From: CAZQEZ01 sp964592475
Lineage (GTDB): Bacteria > Bacteroidota > Bacteroidia > Cytophagales > Cyclobacteriaceae
NCBI GenBank assembly: GCA_964592475.1
Contig: CAZQEZ010000109.1
Coordinates: 1-13,931, forward strand
DNA: 13,931 nt
Direction: 5' to 3'
Part shown: piece after piece, positions 1 through 7,575 of the stretch
Numbering within the stretch: position 1 is the stretch's first letter
How the letters are laid out: each line of letters opens with the position of its first letter
Notes under the pieces: model-generated
Told to the model about the DNA's origin: nothing
The model's database searches: none
Seen by the model: the letters and a program-made list of their open reading frames with translations, nothing else
Translations under genes and position numbers: made by a program

Positions 1-44
1 AACAATAAGTTGAAATTCAACTATCCACATAGTTTCACATAGAA

Positions 45-254
45 CCATTATTTTACCATTGCCAACTAGGTGAAAAGTGCCAAAAAAATAAGATTAAAAA
101 AACCTTAGGGAGAAAAATAGCTCCTATTTTCGATTATTTACTAAACAGTCAATACAGTGCCTCTTACAAGTTTTAGATGAATAAATGGCTGGAAAAATTT
201 GCTTACCATATTCAGCTGAGTTGGAAATTTACTTGATAAGTGGCCTTATTACTG
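45..254 (+). pseudogene. Decayed C-terminal remnant of an FtsX/MacB-like ABC transporter permease
   Basis: One frame is open from 33 to 173. It reads EKCQK then NKIKKTLGRKIAPIF (72-131), which resembles the 'EKRTKEIGIRKxLG' segment of Bacteroidota MacB/FtsX-type permeases. After a TAG stop at 174-176 the same frame continues as MNKWLEKFAYHIQLSW (177-224), matching the family's 'MNxWLxxFAYRIxxSWW' segment near its last membrane helix, and then hits TGA at 234-236. The spacing between the two motifs is roughly ten residues shorter than in intact proteins as I recall them. A second frame encodes VPLTSF (157-174), which also fits the missing piece and suggests a frameshift. VALLL (240-254) may be the start of the last helix. 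The rest of the gene would lie upstream of the window or be lost. Intact relatives export substrates or work in envelope stress. The match is from memory of the family pattern, not an alignment. Confidence 0.55.
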
Positions 255-326
255 CATTACGAAATGATTGATAAATAAAGGCAGATGCTATCTCATTTTT
301 ATAAATTGAAGATAATGCCTACAACC

Positions 327-359
327 ATTGAAATATCTGACCATTTTTTTTCATTTTTG
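327..359 (+). promoter_or_regulatory. Candidate Bacteroidota-type promoter for thrABC
   Basis: ATTG at 327-330 and CATTTTTG at 352-359 resemble the Bacteroidota -33 (TTTG) and -7 (TAnnTTTG) elements, each with one mismatch, separated by 21 bases. Transcription would begin around 365, giving a 5' leader of only about 15-20 bases before the ATG at 382. The surrounding T-rich sequence makes chance matches likely. From 255 to 326 I see nothing else, and no leader peptide or attenuator hairpin. Confidence 0.3.
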
Positions 360-381
360 AAGGCCAAAACATTTTTTTATC

Positions 382-2844
382 ATGAAAATCTTAAAATTTG
401 GGGGCACCTCTGTAGGTTCACCTGATAATATTAACACGGTAGTTTCAATTATTCAAAACAGTTACCAACCAGAGGAACCATTGGGAATCGTGGTTTCGGC
501 TTTTGGTGGGATTACGAACCAATTAATAGAAGCAGGACAATTAGCAGCCCGTAGCGATGAGGAATATCAGCAGATTTTCACCAAGATTGAAAACCGGCAT
601 CTGGAAGCGATTCGTGCCTTGATAAAAGTACAGAGACAAAGCAACGTCATTGCAAAAGTGAAATTGATGCTCAATGAGCTTGACGACCTTTTGCATGGAA
701 TTTATCTACTAAAAGAGCTCTCACCACGCACTACTGATCTTTTGCTAAGTTTTGGCGAGCGCCTTTCTGCTTATATCATCAATGAACGAATGTTGGAAAC
801 AGGTGTGCCCTCTGCCTATATAGATACCCGCGATTACATTGAAACTGATAATAATTTTGGAAAGGCAAGGGTGAACTTTGAAATTACCAATCGGTCTTTG
901 CAAAAACTCTTTGCCCAAACTCCCGCAATTAAAATCATCACTGGTTTTATTGCTTCTACCAAAGATAAGGTAACTACCACCCTTGGCAGAGGGGGATCAG
1001 ATTATACAGCTGCTATCATTGCAGCTGCATTACAGGCAGATGAAATCGAGATATGGACCGATGTAGATGGAGTAATGACCGCGGACCCTCGCATGGTAAA
1101 AGCTGCATTTTCTCTACAATCCATATCATACAATGAGGCAATGGAGATGTCTCATTTTGGGGCTAAAGTAATTTATCCGCCCACTTTGCAACCTGCTTTT
1201 GGCAATGAAATATCCATTCGAATTCGCAATACTTTTAATCCTGCATTTGCCGGAACGTTAATTAGTCGCGATTCCATTAATATTCAATTCCCGGTAAAGG
1301 GAATATCTTCTATCAAGGAAATTACTTTGATAAATGTGATCGGAAGTGGTATGGTAGGAGTTCCGGGAGTTGCCTCTCGATTATTTGGCACTTTGGCAAA
1401 GTATGATATCAATGTAATTTTGATCACCCAGGCATCTTCAGAACATTCCATTTGCTTTGCTGTGGATCCTCATCAATCGGCTCATGCTAAAGATGTATTG
1501 GAAAATGAATTTACGCTAGAATTGCAATCGCGACGTATTGACAGTATTTTATTGGAAGAAAACCTAAGCATTATTGCTATTATAGGTGAAAATATGCGAA
1601 AAAGTACTGGTATCTCTGGCCGGATGCTTAATGCGCTCGGTAAAAATGGTGTAAATGTGATAGCAATTGCTCAAGGATCTTCTGAACTAAATATTTCGGT
1701 AGTGATCAACAAAGCTGATTTATCAAAATCCGTTAACCTATTACATGAAGCATTTTTCTTAAGTGATATCAAATCGCTTAACATCTACCTGGTAGGCCTT
1801 GGCTTAATTGGCAGTACCCTACTCCGGCAAATTGAAAAACAACAAGATTATTTATATCATCATCATCACCTCAAACTCAATCTGGTGGGGATAACCAATA
1901 GTCGCAAAATGCTTATTTCAGACGAAGAAATCCCTTTTCAGAAATGGAATGAAAATTTGCAGGAAAAAGGCAATCAAGCCAACCTCCAGGAATTTTGCCA
2001 AAGTATAATTGCCATGAATTTGCTAAATAGTGTATTTGTAGATTGCACTGCCAGCAATAATGTAGTGGCTCATTATGAAAATCTACTACGCCATAATGTT
2101 TCAATTGTAACACCTAGCAAACTGGCCAATTCCGGTAGTTATGAATTTTATAAAAAACTTTTCGATCTCACTTTTCGCCGGGGAGTAAAATTTCTCTATG
2201 AAACAAATGTGGGCGCAGGCCTGCCGGTTATTACTACTTTAAATGATCTTAAGCATAGTGGGGACCGGGTAATCAAAATAGAAGGTGTTTTATCCGGCAC
2301 GCTGTCTTATATTTTTAATAATTTTAAAGAAGGACAGCAATTTAGCCAGGTAGTAAAAGAAGCCAAAGAAAAAGGTTTTACTGAGCCTGATCCGCGCGAC
2401 GATTTGAATGGTATGGATGTAAGCCGCAAAATTTTAATACTGGCACGAGAAGTGGGCCTCACCCTGGAGCCTGAAGATGTGGCTACTGAAAATATTTTAC
2501 CCCAAACTTGTTTAAATGCCGAAACTGTTGAAGCATTTTTTCAGGAGCTGGAAGCTCACAACCATATATTTGAAGAATTGAGACAGCAAGCTGAAGCTAA
2601 TAATCAAGCTTTACGATTTATAGCTACCCTGGAAGAAGGGAAAGCCAGGGTAGGCTTGGAAGCTGTAGGTGCTGATCACCCTTTCTATCATTTATCCGGT
2701 AGTGACAACGTCATTTCTTTTACCACTGCTCGGTACAAAGAGCGACCTTTGGTTATTAAAGGGCCTGGTGCCGGGGCAGAAGTAACTGCTGCGGGTGTAT
2801 TTGCCGAAATTATCAGTATTAGCAATTATTTATCCATAGCATGA
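382..2844 (+). CDS. thrA: Bifunctional aspartokinase / homoserine dehydrogenase (ThrA)
   Basis: Catalyses the first and third steps of the aspartate-to-threonine pathway: ATP-dependent phosphorylation of aspartate, and NAD(P)H-dependent reduction of aspartate semialdehyde to homoserine. It is cytosolic. The aspartokinase domain (about 1-290) starts with KFGGTSVG (5-12) and has FGER (124-127), GRGGSDYTA (202-210) and the WTDVDGVMTADPR stretch (225-237). The regulatory region (about 310-460) has two ACT-type motifs, LITQASSEHS (347-356) and IAIAQGSSE (427-435). The homoserine dehydrogenase domain (about 465-820) has the dinucleotide motif GLGLIG (472-477), TPSK (577-580), NVGAGLPVI (609-617) and EPDPRDDLNGMDVSRK (668-683). 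By alignment with yeast homoserine dehydrogenase, E668, D674, D679 and K683 match E208, D214, D219 and K223. The length of 820 equals E. coli ThrA. The start at 382 puts KFGGTSVG at the expected place. First gene of the thrABC operon; both sensor motifs suggest threonine feedback inhibition. Confidence 0.97.
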   Translation: MKILKFGGTSVGSPDNINTVVSIIQNSYQPEEPLGIVVSAFGGITNQLIEAGQLAARSDEEYQQIFTKIENRHLEAIRALIKVQRQSNVIAKVKLMLNELDDLLHGIYLLKELSPRTTDLLLSFGERLSAYIINERMLETGVPSAYIDTRDYIETDNNFGKARVNFEITNRSLQKLFAQTPAIKIITGFIASTKDKVTTTLGRGGSDYTAAIIAAALQADEIEIWTDVDGVMTADPRMVKAAFSLQSISYNEAMEMSHFGAKVIYPPTLQPAFGNEISIRIRNTFNPAFAGTLISRDSINIQFPVKGISSIKEITLINVIGSGMVGVPGVASRLFGTLAKYDINVILITQASSEHSICFAVDPHQSAHAKDVLENEFTLELQSRRIDSILLEENLSIIAIIGENMRKSTGISGRMLNALGKNGVNVIAIAQGSSELNISVVINKADLSKSVNLLHEAFFLSDIKSLNIYLVGLGLIGSTLLRQIEKQQDYLYHHHHLKLNLVGITNSRKMLISDEEIPFQKWNENLQEKGNQANLQEFCQSIIAMNLLNSVFVDCTASNNVVAHYENLLRHNVSIVTPSKLANSGSYEFYKKLFDLTFRRGVKFLYETNVGAGLPVITTLNDLKHSGDRVIKIEGVLSGTLSYIFNNFKEGQQFSQVVKEAKEKGFTEPDPRDDLNGMDVSRKILILAREVGLTLEPEDVATENILPQTCLNAETVEAFFQELEAHNHIFEELRQQAEANNQALRFIATLEEGKARVGLEAVGADHPFYHLSGSDNVISFTTARYKERPLVIKGPGAGAEVTAAGVFAEIISISNYLSIA

Positions 2845-3773
2845 GTGACTCTATAAAAGTTTTTGCCCCGGCAACAGTAGCCAATGTTAGCTGTGGTTTT
2901 GATGTGCTTGGTTTCGCGGTCAGCAATCCCGGAGATGAAATTATTCTAAAAAAAACCGAGAAAAAGGGCCTGCAAATAAAAGAAATAACCGGTGATAATG
3001 GTAAGCTGCCAAAAACCGTGATGGAAAATACGGCAGGAATTGCCATTCAAAAGCTTTGCGAACATTTGCACTACGATGGAGGCATTGAAATTTATTTACA
3101 TAAAAAAATGCCTTTGGGAAGTGGGCTTGGATCTAGTGCTGCAAGCGCAGTGGCAGGTGTTTTTGCCGCCAATGAATTATTAGGCAAGCCTTTGAAAACT
3201 AATGATTTGGTGCAATTTGCCATGGAAGGTGAAAAACTTGCCTGTGGTTCGGCACATGCCGATAATGTAGCACCTTCAATAATGGGTGGGTTCGTATTAA
3301 TCAGAAGTTACAATCCTTTGGATATTGTAAAAATACCCACGCCTGTAAATTTATATGCCACCATTATTCACCCCCAAATAGAAATTAAAACAAAGGATGC
3401 ACGAGAGTTACTTAGAAAACAAATATACTTACGTGATGCTGTGGTACAGTGGGGCAACATTGCCGGCTTAATCGCCGGACTTATGCAATCAGATTATGAA
3501 TTGATAGGCCGTTCAATGCAGGATGTAATTATTGAACCTATACGTTCCATTTTAATTCCCGGGTTTGCCCAAGCAAAAGAAGCTGCCCTCCGGGCAGGTG
3601 CCCTGGGTTTTGGCATTTCCGGTTCAGGTCCCTCTTTATTTGCCTTGAGCAACGATGCCGGCGTTGCTGAAAAAGTAGGTGAAGGCATGAAAAACGTATT
3701 TACTAATTTGGATGTTGATAATGCAGTATATGTTTCAAAAATTAATCATCAGGGGCCACAAATAACAGGATAA
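2841..3773 (+). CDS. thrB: Homoserine kinase (ThrB), GHMP kinase family
   Basis: Phosphorylates homoserine with ATP to O-phosphohomoserine, the substrate of ThrC. It is a 310-residue GHMP-superfamily kinase, the same length as E. coli ThrB. The three family motifs are all present: the N-terminal FAPATVANVSCGFDVLGFA (8-26), the glycine/serine-rich ATP loop PLGSGLGSSAASAVAG (91-106), and the C-terminal ALGFGISGSGPSLFAL (264-279). HADNVAPSIMGGF (about 139-151) is the usual ThrB core segment. The ATG overlaps the thrA stop in an ATGA (2841-2844), a signature of translational coupling, so thrA and thrB are almost certainly one transcript. No truncation or substitution is visible in the motifs. Confidence 0.96.
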   Translation: MSDSIKVFAPATVANVSCGFDVLGFAVSNPGDEIILKKTEKKGLQIKEITGDNGKLPKTVMENTAGIAIQKLCEHLHYDGGIEIYLHKKMPLGSGLGSSAASAVAGVFAANELLGKPLKTNDLVQFAMEGEKLACGSAHADNVAPSIMGGFVLIRSYNPLDIVKIPTPVNLYATIIHPQIEIKTKDARELLRKQIYLRDAVVQWGNIAGLIAGLMQSDYELIGRSMQDVIIEPIRSILIPGFAQAKEAALRAGALGFGISGSGPSLFALSNDAGVAEKVGEGMKNVFTNLDVDNAVYVSKINHQGPQITG

Positions 3774-3790
3774 CTTTTTATATTAGAAAA

Positions 3791-5104
3791 ATGGAACTAT
3801 ATAGCACAAACCAGCAATCACCCAATGTTTCTTTAAAGGAAGCACTTTTTAGAGGTCTTCCTCCCGACAATGGACTTTATTTGCCCGTAAACATTCCACA
3901 ACTTGGAGCCGGCTTTTTTGATGAAATAGAAAAATTAGATCTGCAAGGCATTGCTTTTGCCGTGTGCAAAGCACTATTTGCTGATGAAGTGAATGAGGCT
4001 GATTTGAGGCAAATAGTAAAGGATGCTATAAATTTTGATGCTCCTCTGGAAGAAATTGATCCTCAAACGTATATTTTGGAACTTTTCCATGGCCCTACAC
4101 TTGCATTCAAAGATTTTGGTGCCCGCTTCATGGCTCGTCTAATGGCTCATTTTTTGCAAAGGGAAAAGAAAGAACTTAATATATTAGTGGCTACATCAGG
4201 CGATACCGGTAGTGCGGTAGCCAATGGTTTTTATGAAGTAGATGGCATTAGAGTAATTGTTCTCTATCCTAAAGGAAAAATAAGCCCTTATCAGGAAAAA
4301 CAAATCACTACCTTGGGTAAAAATATTGTGGCAGTAGAAGTGGATGGCACTTTTGACGACTGTCAAGCCTTGGTAAAACGTTCTTTTCTTGATGTTACTC
4401 TTAACACCATGATTAATCTCACTTCTGCAAATTCAATCAATATAGGCAGGCTTATACCACAGTCTTTTTATTATTTTTATGCTTATGCAAAATTAAAAAT
4501 ACAGCAAAAGCCATTGATATTTTCAGTTCCCAGCGGAAACTTTGGAAATTTATGCGCTGGAATTATCGCTTATAAAATGGGTTTACCAGTAGAAAAATTC
4601 ATAGCCGCCACCAATATAAATGATATAATCCCCAAGTATTTAACATCAGGTGAATACAGTCCGGCGCCTTCAAAAAAAACCATTAGCAACGCGATGGATG
4701 TGGGCAACCCCAGTAATTTTGTAAGATTAAAAGCACTTTTTAATCAGGAGGAGCAGTTGATTAAAGATAAAATATGGGGAGCTGCCTACACTGATCAGCA
4801 AACGCTGAAAGCTATTGGAGATATTTCTGCTAACCTTGAATATACACTGGATCCTCATACAGCAATTGGTTACCTGGGCTTACAAGATTATTTCAATATA
4901 AATAAAGAACAAGAACATATTGGGGTAGTATTAGCAACCGCGCACCCGTCTAAATTTATAGAAGTGGTAGAAAAAGCCACGGACAGCAAAGTAATTATAC
5001 CAGATAGATTACGAGAATTACTTAACCGAAAAAAAATGGCTATTCCCCTTAAAAATGATTTTGAGGAATTGAAAGCACTACTTTTAGGGCTGGCATCAAG
5101 ATAA
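3791..5104 (+). CDS. thrC: Threonine synthase (ThrC), PLP-dependent
   Basis: Converts O-phosphohomoserine and water to threonine and phosphate with pyridoxal phosphate; the final step of the pathway, in the cytosol. Visible features are the PLP-lysine segment HGPTLAFKDFGARF (100-113, Schiff-base lysine K107), ATSGDTGSA (134-142), TSANSINIGRLIPQ (211-224), the phosphate-binding-type loop PSGNFGN (247-253), AMDVGNPSNF (301-310), DPHTAIG (354-360) and TAHPSKF (383-389). At 437 residues it is close to the long enteric type (E. coli 428). It follows thrB after 17 bases (TAACTTTTTATATTAGAAAA lies around the junction) with an A-rich upstream and no Shine-Dalgarno sequence, as is usual in Bacteroidota. 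Third and last gene of the operon. Confidence 0.96.
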   Translation: MELYSTNQQSPNVSLKEALFRGLPPDNGLYLPVNIPQLGAGFFDEIEKLDLQGIAFAVCKALFADEVNEADLRQIVKDAINFDAPLEEIDPQTYILELFHGPTLAFKDFGARFMARLMAHFLQREKKELNILVATSGDTGSAVANGFYEVDGIRVIVLYPKGKISPYQEKQITTLGKNIVAVEVDGTFDDCQALVKRSFLDVTLNTMINLTSANSINIGRLIPQSFYYFYAYAKLKIQQKPLIFSVPSGNFGNLCAGIIAYKMGLPVEKFIAATNINDIIPKYLTSGEYSPAPSKKTISNAMDVGNPSNFVRLKALFNQEEQLIKDKIWGAAYTDQQTLKAIGDISANLEYTLDPHTAIGYLGLQDYFNINKEQEHIGVVLATAHPSKFIEVVEKATDSKVIIPDRLRELLNRKKMAIPLKNDFEELKALLLGLASR

Positions 5105-5113
5105 GGCAAATGC

Positions 5114-5130
5114 GCCATTCAAAAAATGGC
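5114..5130 (+). other. Short hairpin just after thrC
   Basis: GCCATT (5114-5119) and AATGGC (5125-5130) form a perfect 6-bp stem with a CAAAA loop, nine bases after the thrC stop. No U-tract follows, so it is not a classical terminator; it could protect the 3' end of the thr mRNA. Confidence 0.3.
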
Positions 5131-5204
5131 ATTGAGTTCAAATAAGAACCTAGGTTTGCCAGGTCGCGATAAAGTAGCAATGTTTAGTTTTCCTTAGCCA
5201 CATG

Positions 5205-5240
5205 GTGCCACCTTTTTTGGTGGTACTTATAAAATATTTT
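5205..5240 (+). terminator. Possible terminator of the thrABC operon
   Basis: GTGCCACC (5205-5212) pairs with GGTGGTAC (5219-5226) through an 8-bp stem with one G-U pair and a TTTTTT loop. It is followed by a moderately T-rich tract, TTATAAAATATTTT (5227-5240). The tail is interrupted by A residues, so termination may be weak. The reverse strand has no U-tract here, which favours the + orientation. Between here and 5359 I see no gene; a 63-codon frame starting at 5202 overlaps the hairpin and has no recognisable features. Confidence 0.4.
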
Positions 5241-5359
5241 GGCAAATGCGGTAATTATTCCAGTCATCCAGCCACCAAAGATAACTATTTCATCTTCATC
5301 ATATATGTAGCCGTTTTTCAAAGGTTTCATTACCATATACACATACTAATAATACAAAA

Positions 5360-5394
5360 TAAAAAAAGCAGAAGCAAGCTTCTACCCTTTTAAT
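5360..5394. terminator. Bidirectional terminator between convergent thrC and the propeller gene
   Basis: AGAAG (5370-5374) and CTTCT (5379-5383) form a stem with a CAAG loop, flanked by an A7 run (5361-5367) on one side and CCCTTTT (5385-5391) on the other. Read on the minus strand, the hairpin is followed by GC and seven T residues, a good intrinsic terminator about 35 bases beyond the stop of the minus-strand gene at 5417. Read on the plus strand, TTTTAATAATAT follows, so it may also stop thr read-through. Confidence 0.55.
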
Positions 5395-5416
5395 AATATA
5401 ATATATTTATTAAATC

Positions 5417-7252
5417 TTATAATTGCCAAACTTTTATTTCATTATTATCTACAAAATATAAAATATTCAACATGTTGTCAATTTCATATATTGGCTTTTT
5501 ATCAGCGAAAACAAATTGGTCATCTACGTTACCGCTCATCTTATTTAATTTTACTAAACCTACTTCTTTACCATTGCTGGTTTCAAGATTGGTCAATATT
5601 GTCATGAATTCGGCAGTTTCTGCGGTGGCACTATAACGTTTTCTCATGGCAGCATATCCCATTGAATTCAAATCCTCAGTTGAATAATAAGGAATGTTGA
5701 GCACCTCCATAACACCTCCGGCTTTTGAGTGAGCCATTAGGTATGCATACTCTCCTACACCAAAACCATTGGCAGTAACTGAAGTAGCGGTCACCAATAA
5801 TCCAGCGCCTATTTTACCTATTGTACCAATATCAGGTGCTTTAAAACTCTGCTGATATTTTACTGTGCCATCAAACCCGATAAGTGCCACACTCTGTTGA
5901 GAGGAAAGCAAATATCCTCCAGTTATTTTTTCAAATTTTACAGGCTCTTCTTTTCCTTCCCATTTAAATTTTTTCTGCAATTCTGTTACTTTAAATTCTT
6001 TGGGGTCAATACTCACAATTGATTTGTCAGCATAAACAATATACTTGTTTTCCTCCTCATCAAAGAATATTACGGGTTTTTCTTTAAATTCCAGATCTTT
6101 TTTAGCTAGCTTTTTACCTGACTCAGGAATAATTATATTAGCCATGCTTGGCGAAATGAAAAATATTCCTTGCGGAGTTTCTTTCATATAAGAAATTTTT
6201 TGTTCACTTTCGGCAACTTGCACCGGCTTTTTCCAAAATTCATCTCCATTTTTATCTACATAATACATATAGCTACCTGCCAATAGAAGATATCCTTTTT
6301 GAAATTCCTTGAAATCATTCACCGCTTCTTTGGTCTTTACTTCCTTTTTTATCTTTTGATTTCCGGTGCTATTTTCATAAATGTTAAAGCCTCCGTAGTG
6401 AACAAAAATGAAATCATCTTCTCTGGGAATTGCATATCTGTAACTGCCATTAGTTTTTACTGGTTCATCCCATACGATAGAACCATCTGCTACATTATAC
6501 GCGGTCATTTCTTCTTTGTTAGCCATCATTCCTTTGGCTTGCATTACAACTACAGTTTTTTCATTATTGCATAAAAACATGTTCTGTACATTCTTCTCAA
6601 TATCCCATAACTTTTCACCGGTTTCGGCATTTACTACAGTTAAACTACCGTTGTTAGAAAGTAAGATCTCGCCAGTGGAAACAAACCTTGGGCTCAAATT
6701 ATAAACTGCACTTGCGGTTGTAAAAAGGCTAGTTTTACCTACAGGTACTTGCCAGGTTTTTTCACCAGTCATTATATCTACCATGCTATAAATGACTTGC
6801 TTTTCTTCGCCTACACCTTTTATTAACAACGCCTTTTTCTCGTGTAGCGGTTTCACATCTTCTATTTTGTTGAATCCTGCCGCTTTTGATCTGAATAGAA
6901 CCTGACCAGTAACTGCATTGATTACCAGCGTTTCGGCTGAGCTATTTGTTTGAGAAGAAGTACCAATATCTTTGTCGCTCTCAACAATAAAGTAAGGAGA
7001 TAAACCCATAGACTTATAAGAAGATTCTTTCACATTTTGAATTTCTTCATAGATCCACGCAATTTCTCTTGTTTCAGGATCAATACCTGCAAGCCCTTGT
7101 TTGGTTGCAGTTACAAGAATACCAGAAGGATTTATTTTAATCCAATCTATTTTACCTGGTAAATTTACATTCCAAACTGGAGATTCAGCTTGACTTTGCA
7201 TTCCAAAGATGGTAGCAAATGCAACTACCAAAAAGATTTTTTTACTAATCAT
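5417..7252 (-). CDS. Exported PQQ-like beta-propeller repeat protein
   Basis: A 611-residue protein with an N-terminal signal peptide: MISKK, a hydrophobic core, then SQA|ES (predicted cleavage after A22). No lipobox cysteine and no obvious type IX sorting domain are seen, so the periplasm is the likely location. The mature part carries repeated blades of the pattern 'aligned Asp/Asn, T/DG, then W': GIDPETREIAW (56-66), INAVTGQVLF (111-120), VDIMTGEKTW (158-167), VNAETGEKLW (207-216), YNVADGSIVW (252-261) and VDKNGDEFW (332-340). This is the PQQ-like/quinoprotein propeller fold also seen in BamB. No dehydrogenase catalytic domain or haem motif (CxxCH) is visible, so cofactor binding is doubtful and a scaffold or sensor role is equally possible. 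It is convergent with thrC and shares its strand with the beta-helix genes, but a terminator at 7509-7536 separates it from them. Function unknown. Confidence 0.85.
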   Translation of the reverse strand: MISKKIFLVVAFATIFGMQSQAESPVWNVNLPGKIDWIKINPSGILVTATKQGLAGIDPETREIAWIYEEIQNVKESSYKSMGLSPYFIVESDKDIGTSSQTNSSAETLVINAVTGQVLFRSKAAGFNKIEDVKPLHEKKALLIKGVGEEKQVIYSMVDIMTGEKTWQVPVGKTSLFTTASAVYNLSPRFVSTGEILLSNNGSLTVVNAETGEKLWDIEKNVQNMFLCNNEKTVVVMQAKGMMANKEEMTAYNVADGSIVWDEPVKTNGSYRYAIPREDDFIFVHYGGFNIYENSTGNQKIKKEVKTKEAVNDFKEFQKGYLLLAGSYMYYVDKNGDEFWKKPVQVAESEQKISYMKETPQGIFFISPSMANIIIPESGKKLAKKDLEFKEKPVIFFDEEENKYIVYADKSIVSIDPKEFKVTELQKKFKWEGKEEPVKFEKITGGYLLSSQQSVALIGFDGTVKYQQSFKAPDIGTIGKIGAGLLVTATSVTANGFGVGEYAYLMAHSKAGGVMEVLNIPYYSTEDLNSMGYAAMRKRYSATAETAEFMTILTNLETSNGKEVGLVKLNKMSGNVDDQFVFADKKPIYEIDNMLNILYFVDNNEIKVWQL

Positions 7253-7508
7253 TGCTTTATTTTTTTTGTGTATAATAATGGAGCAAGATAGCTAGCATTT
7301 TTTTTATAAAAAAATTACATGTAAGAAAGGGAATCATCTAGCAATGTTATAGATTATGTTATTTCAAAAAAGGCGTGTCAGGGATAGATTTTTGATTCGT
7401 AAGTACAATATATGGAATGTAAGCTTTATTGGCTTTTATACTAATTTTCACAATTGAATAAGTAATACAAAATTATTTTAATTAAACATTTTAAACCATA
7501 ATATCCAT
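7253..7508. other. AT-rich intergenic region upstream of the propeller gene
   Basis: This stretch must hold the promoter of the minus-strand gene ending at 5417. Weak matches to the Bacteroidota -7 element exist (for example complement of 7342-7349), but their spacing from a TTTG-like element is too short (15 bases) to be convincing. I see no coding sequence, RNA gene or repeat. Confidence 0.5.
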
Positions 7509-7536
7509 AAAAACACCCCGGCAAAAATCACCGGGG
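7509..7536 (-). terminator. Strong intrinsic terminator of the 7576-10977 gene
   Basis: On the minus strand CCCCGG (7536-7531) pairs with CCGGGG (7521-7516), a perfect 6-bp G+C stem around a 9-base loop, followed by TGTTTTT (7515-7509). It lies about 40 bases after the stop codon at 7576 and should isolate this gene from the propeller gene downstream. Confidence 0.85.
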
Positions 7537-7575
7537 CATTCCATTTGTGCATTATGCTACACATCAGGTTAAAAG

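Noticed and set aside
285..432. Short frame before thrA containing Thr-Thr-Ile (PTTIEIS), possible thrL-like leader
   Set aside because: Only two Thr and few Ile codons, the frame runs into thrA in another register, and no attenuator hairpin with a U-tract follows.
1858..1869. Run of four His codons in thrA (CATCATCATCAC) as a metal-binding or tag-like element
   Set aside because: It lies between the first strands of the homoserine dehydrogenase domain, in a region variable between homologs; nothing suggests function.
5202..5393. 63-codon plus-strand frame after thrC
   Set aside because: It overlaps two hairpins, has AT-driven composition and no recognisable features.
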